A stretch of 64,000 bases of DNA from Diadema setosum (lineage: Eukaryota > Echinodermata > Echinoidea > Diadematoida > Diadematidae): assembly GCA_033980235.1 (NCBI GenBank), contig CM067067.1:16426401-16490400 (forward strand). Reading direction: 5' to 3'. A program made the position numbers and the translations under genes. The notes under the pieces are model-generated. The model ran no database searches. It was not told the DNA's origin and saw nothing but the letters and a program-made list of their open reading frames with translations. Within the stretch, counting starts at the first letter, position 1. Every line of letters starts with the position of its first letter. This document shows, one piece after another, positions 59,051-64,000 of this stretch.

Positions 59051-61789
59051 AGCCACACAAAAGCAACAAAGTTTAAATCTTCACATGTAATTTGTGAACC
59101 TGGCACACTTTTATGAAAAAAAGTAAAATCCTTCTTTACTATATGTGTCAGTTTGCAGAAAAAAAATCAAGTACAATACAGGCCTTTCTTGCACTGTGGA
59201 AACTTATACTTGTACTGGTTGTAGGTCACTAACACAATCAGTCTGTGGCAGATCTACTTCTTCAAAGAATCATACCATTGTTTAGAGTTGTATTTAAAAG
59301 TTGCGAAAGATTAGAAACTTATGGTGTAAGATTGCGTTCTATCAACTATGTTTCCATTCTTTGAATGGCTGTTATCCTGTTTTGTAGGTCATGCATTGTA
59401 TATTGGACTTTTGGGGGTGAAACCAATGTTACATACACAAGGATTTTTTTTTGATTGGCTAGTGTATTTCCATTGATGGTAAATGTACTTCTAGAATATA
59501 ATGTAGGTTAATCCTTTACACTAGGCTGGGGGCGATTGTGAGTTCCAAAGTTACTCATAAATTTGTACATTGTACATGCATGCCAGACCAAAAATCATGG
59601 AGGTACAAACAAAAAAATTGCTCAAAAAATATGAATTCTCGTACAATTACAATGCAAATTGTGCTAAGTCAAATTTCATAGAAGCCTGATTATCAGATTA
59701 AAATCAATTAATGACATATTCTCATGCTTGGAACAAGATCATAAATTTCATTAAAATTAAAACAAAGAAATACATAAGAAATTCTTTAAAATATACTTAA
59801 GAAATTATTTTGATGGCACAATTTTCCCCACTTACATTGTACATTGTACAATACACTTATTTTAAGGACACGAGAAAGAATATTTAAACAAAAAATGTGC
59901 CTGTTTGGAGCTTTACGTAGTGATTTATAGCAAAGTCTGATTTCATGCTAATATACTGTACTGTACATTATGCATAAATTAGCATAATTTATCATAAATG
60001 ACAATTAAAAAAAATCAACTTCACGATTGTTTGTGATCATGAGTGGACACAATGGGGTAGATTCATGAGTGTTGGTTGCTGTAATGTCTGATATCACAAA
60101 GTTCATAAATAGGGTGATGAACATACATTGTATACGTTGAAAAATAACACCTTCAGCACCACTTTTATAGTGAAGGGTACAGAAGGTGTACAGTTTACCT
60201 GATACTGTGAGAATTAAACACAGCAACCATATTCAGAATTTTGTCAATACATTACTGACTCCCTACATGCAGTTATATGCACAAAAAGTATTGAGGCAGT
60301 CCAAAATACATAATTTCTCTTTTGATGATTCTCTTTTGATGATTGACCTGTAGAAGAAAATTTCTTGACTTAACATATGTACATACATGTAGTCCATCTT
60401 GTCTAAATTCTAGTTCCCTCCCCTCAAAAAGGCCAGGGTCATTAGAGTCTGCTGCAACTCATACACATACAATTGTACATGTAGCATTTTAAAAATAGCA
60501 CCAGACAAATTCTACAGAGCTCTGTATATTGCAAAGATACAGTGTAGATGTATCATAGTTGTAATGGGAAGTTCAGTAACCCTGAGAAGATCAAATATAA
60601 AATAAAATATAAAAATAAAAACACATTACATTTACATTGCACTCAATACAATGTTCCTACGCGCAAAGGGGAAAGACGAAAGGAAAAATGACCCAAAAAA
60701 CCCCCCAAAAAACGAGAGATAACAAACAAGTCAAAATACAAATAAAAACAATATGACATCCATCATTGTATACCAGTAAATAAACACATACAATTATTGG
60801 GTTACGCTCACTACACTAAATTAGGGAAAGAATGGAAAAAGGTGAGTTTTAAGACGTGTCTTTAACGATTCTACTGATGGGGCTTGTCATACATATGAAT
60901 GGATAAATCATTATAATCTATTTATATGAGCTGATATTTCTAAATGGTATAAAATGCACTATAGGAAATTTCAGTTCAATGCCTTTTATTTTCCTTTGCA
61001 TAACCCCAACACCTACATGTAACGCTAGGAGTGCATTTCCTATCTTGATCAAAGATCAGATTTACATGGTGTATACAGTGTGACAACTGAATTGTACACA
61101 TGTACACAGTACAAATTGTACATCAGCTTTTAATACAGTATACAGTGTACATGTTGTAGAAACAACTGCCAAGATTTTCTTGTACCCATATTTAGGACAC
61201 GTCCCAACCTTTGATATTTTCCATGATAAAAAATAGAGTCTGGACAACATAATGTATGTATTGAACTTTACAGAAAATGCCATCCTCAGTCAAATGAGGT
61301 GACACTAATTTTTATCATTATACAGTGCAGTCCTTTTATAGAAAATATTGCCAGCACAAATTATTAATATTCAACATGTCTTTGTGCAGTATTCAAATGT
61401 GCAGCACAATGTACAGCTGTATATCTCACACAATTGTACCACATGTATACAAATTGTACACGTTATACTTGGATACAATGTATTAACAGCTAATTGTCTA
61501 TTATAACAAAATGGATATGATGAATTCAAAAGTTAAAAAGAGCAATGACCTGCAGTCATCCAGGTGTTTGTTGGTCAATATTTTCAATTCAGTGACACGT
61601 TTGCAGATCTACAAATTGTACAACATTATATCAGGGCAATCACTCAATGATTAGTTCTCAGGCACAGTGGGCATGCACGGCTAGCTGTCTTCAGGCCTTC
61701 TCATAATAGAAACTTCCTGCACCCACACAGGGTGTGACATGACCTCATGTACAAATGGTGTACATTTCTGATAGCATTCACCTCATGGA

Positions 61790-62012
61790 GAGGGGTATTT
61801 TGTATGAAAGCAATGAAACAATGCCATTGTATGGTGAAAACACAACAACAACAAAAGTGAAACTACCAAGTGTATAAGCAGGCATTTAGAACTCTTATGA
61901 TCAAGTGAGGTATTTTGGATGAAAGCAATGAAACAATGCCATTGTATGGTAAAAACACAACAACAAGAAAGTGAAACTACGAGGCAGGCATTTAGAACTC
62001 TTATAACCAATT
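61790..62012. repeat. Tandem dimer, about 112-bp unit
   Basis: Two copies of gaaagcaatgaaacaatgcc...attgtatgg...aacacaacaacaa...gcaggcatttagaactctta. The second lacks a few bases. Confidence 0.9.
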
Positions 62013-62184
62013 GAATGTTGAGTTTGCACACGTCTACAATCTGGACAGTAATCTTTATACAGTGTTCAATGTTTCTCCACTTAATACATGTTTACATGGT
62101 GTACATACAGGTGTGTATGATACATTCTGTACTTCAACAAATTGTGCCAGCAGAGCACTTTTAACATGCAAATGTACTTGAATA

Positions 62185-63444
62185 TACTGTAAAAGTGGAA
62201 ATTTTCGTGATGTGGAAAATTTCTGCATTTCGCGTGACCAAGAGATAGCGTGAAAATAAAAGCAAATATTTTTGCATGCCATACACTGTATATTCCAGTA
62301 GTTAAAGATAATATAAAGTTTTGGTATTACCTCAAAAGTTTCCCTGAATTTCCTTGTCTTAGTTTGTGTTTCAGGTTAAAGTACCTTTCATACTTATAAC
62401 TAACACTGTGAGACTTACTCGCCCCAAAGTGCTCTCATGTCTCAGTAATCATGCAATAATGGTTTCGTACCAGAGCCGCCGCCGTACGGCGGCGAGGTAG
62501 TACACGTACTGTACAAAACCTTTATTGCATGATAACTGCGACCAGCAGCGTGCAGCCCCATACGCATACTGAGTAGCTAACTGCGACCAGCAGCCCCATA
62601 CACATAGCTAAATGGGGCTTCGCATTGTAGCTTACAGGATCATGACAGATTTAGTATCGTGGGTAAATATCAACTTAAAATCCAAAAACTTCTTCAATTT
62701 GAAGACTTACCAGTTAAGTTGAAGTATTGAAAACAGGTTTCGGGCAACGTTTGGTTTTGCCAATAGTCCCTTTCTGTTCGAATTGATGACTGAATGTGAC
62801 TCAGTCGAGAGGACCTTGGGAGAGCTACACTGAATTGACGGCCAGCGCATGCGCACACAAACATCTTATCCGTTCATGGATTTGAAATTTGTTTGCATGT
62901 GATGTGTGCGAATGCACTGGCCGTAGTAATCGGTGTATGTAGCTCTCCCAAGGTCCTCTCGACAGAGTCACATTCAGTCATCAATTCGAACAGAAAGGGA
63001 CTATTGGCAGAACCAAACGTTGCCCGAAGCCTGTTTTCAAGACTTCAACTTAATTGGTAAGTCTTCAAATTGAAGAATTTTTTGGATTTTAAGTTGATAT
63101 TTACCCGCGATACTAAATCTGTCATGATCCTGAATGCTACAATGCGAAGCCCCATTACGCTATGTGTATGGGGCTGCTGGTCGCTATGCGTATGGGGCTG
63201 CTGGTCGCAGTTAATTGCATGATTACTAAGAAATGAGAGCACTTTGGGGCGAGTAAGTCTCACAGTGTTATTTATATGAAAGGTACTTAAACCTGAAACT
63301 CAGAAATTCAGGGATACTTTTGAGGTACCAAAACTTTTTATTATCTTTAATGTCCTGATTCCATGGAATTAAAAACACACAAAATCCATCTTACCTGGCA
63401 GAGCGCAAAAAATTAATTGCACGAAAATATCCACTTTTACAGTA
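62185..63444. mobile_element. 1.26-kb fold-back element, TA flanked
   Basis: Outer ends CTGTAAAAGTGGAAATTTTC and GAAAATATCCACTTTTACAG, each next to TA. The arms then match inward for about 500 bp (for example acactgtgagacttactcgc / gcgagtaagtctcacagtgt; tagctctcccaaggtcctct near the centre). The centre at 62830-62935 is itself imperfectly palindromic. The left arm alone carries a 75-bp stretch with gccgccgccgtacggcggcg. No ORF of note. Confidence 0.85.
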
Positions 63445-63542
63445 CATGTATAGCCATCTTTGATAGAATAAGAATGTTATGACAGTTTGCATTCTGAACT
63501 AGATAATGTCACTATTGTGACTGGTACATTGTATGCCTCTAC

Positions 63543-63610
63543 CATACTGTAAAAGTGGATATTTTCGCGCGACTAATTTTTCGCTCTCAGCCAGGTTAAG
63601 AAGAGTTTCG
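63543..63610 (+). mobile_element. Extra end of the CTGTAAAAGTGG family
   Basis: tactgtaaaagtggatattttcg followed by cgcgactaattt repeats the outer end of the 62185-63444 element. No partner end was seen within the window. Confidence 0.5.
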
Positions 63611-64000
63611 CATGTTTTTTAATCCGTGGTTGATACAAAAGGAAATTATACGCATGAGTGAACACATTCATTTTTTTCCGCCAAGACACAAAAGTAAAAA
63701 TTGCAAAACTTGACAAGTTGTCTTTCATTGGGCAATGCCCTTCAAGATAACAATGACAACAAAATGCCATTTTAAAACAATGAGAGACATAAATGAAATA
63801 GCATATAAACAAGTTTTTGTTCTCTTTATCTCTTTATAACCTCAAACAGAAACAAAATGGGAAACTAAAGGAGGAAAATGAGAATTTCTTGTCAGTTTAA
63901 ATTTCAAACAACATGGGGAGTAATGGCATAAAGATGATGAAATAAAAAGAATTTCTTCATTTTACTCTCTTTAGTTAGTGGGTCAAAGATTCATGATATC

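Larger units (their letters stand above)
53734..64000. other. Upstream intron or 5' flank of the ZnT gene; repeats only
   Basis: No exon with a TM1-like sequence was seen on the minus strand. The stretch carries a SINE, several MITEs, a pearl-like element, a 138-bp palindrome, a tandem dimer and a 1.26-kb fold-back. Remaining parts (for example 54700-57100 and 59060-61780) show nothing I recognise. Confidence 0.45.

Overview
This is a window of animal nuclear DNA, most likely from an echinoderm and perhaps a sea urchin. The evidence is spliced genes with GT-AG introns of 0.6-6.5 kb, low GC content, tRNA-derived SINEs, many small inverted-repeat elements, very frequent TAGGCCTA-type and TGTACATGTA-type words, and long homopolymer G/C runs. 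The species-level guess is inference. Under 3% of the window is coding.

Three protein-coding loci can be supported, all on the minus strand. (1) At 2427-3251, the 5' part of a SAM-dependent methyltransferase-like gene: a probable first exon and a clear second exon, with a SINE in the intron between them. The rest of the gene would lie left of base 1. (2) At 16503-17123, a broken RecQ-like helicase fragment with a stop and a frameshift. (3) At 35549-53733, the last six exons of a SLC30A (ZnT) zinc transporter of the ZnT2/3/4/8 type. Every junction keeps phase, giving 303 codons from TM2 to the stop. The exon(s) for the N-terminus and TM1 were not found and probably lie beyond 64000, so 53734-64000 is probably intron or upstream sequence.

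The rest is a dense, nested mosaic of non-autonomous transposable elements. The most notable groups are: (a) a family with CAGGGAGGTG tips and apparent 7-bp target duplications, with three copies of 0.75-2.2 kb and a 29-bp palindrome that looks like two bare ends joined (44425-44453); (b) four elements that share one architecture (AACTAG start, subterminal inverted repeat, tandem core, tetranucleotide-like GGAC or GACC run, 3' hairpin), resembling the pearl/DINE/Helentron-associated type; (c) a 1.26-kb fold-back element at 62185-63444; (d) short TA- or TTAA-flanked MITEs of mariner/pogo and piggyBac style; (e) repeats bounded by poly-C and poly-G; (f) an approximately 200-bp tandem array at 10.2-11.35 kb inside ends that read GGGCGTCACC.

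The order of nesting can be read directly in places. For example, a 7-bp-TSD element at 50320-52512 was split by a pearl-like element and a second MITE. No CRISPR, operon or prokaryotic feature is present. I found no new protein system; the strongest unusual content is the set of repeat families.
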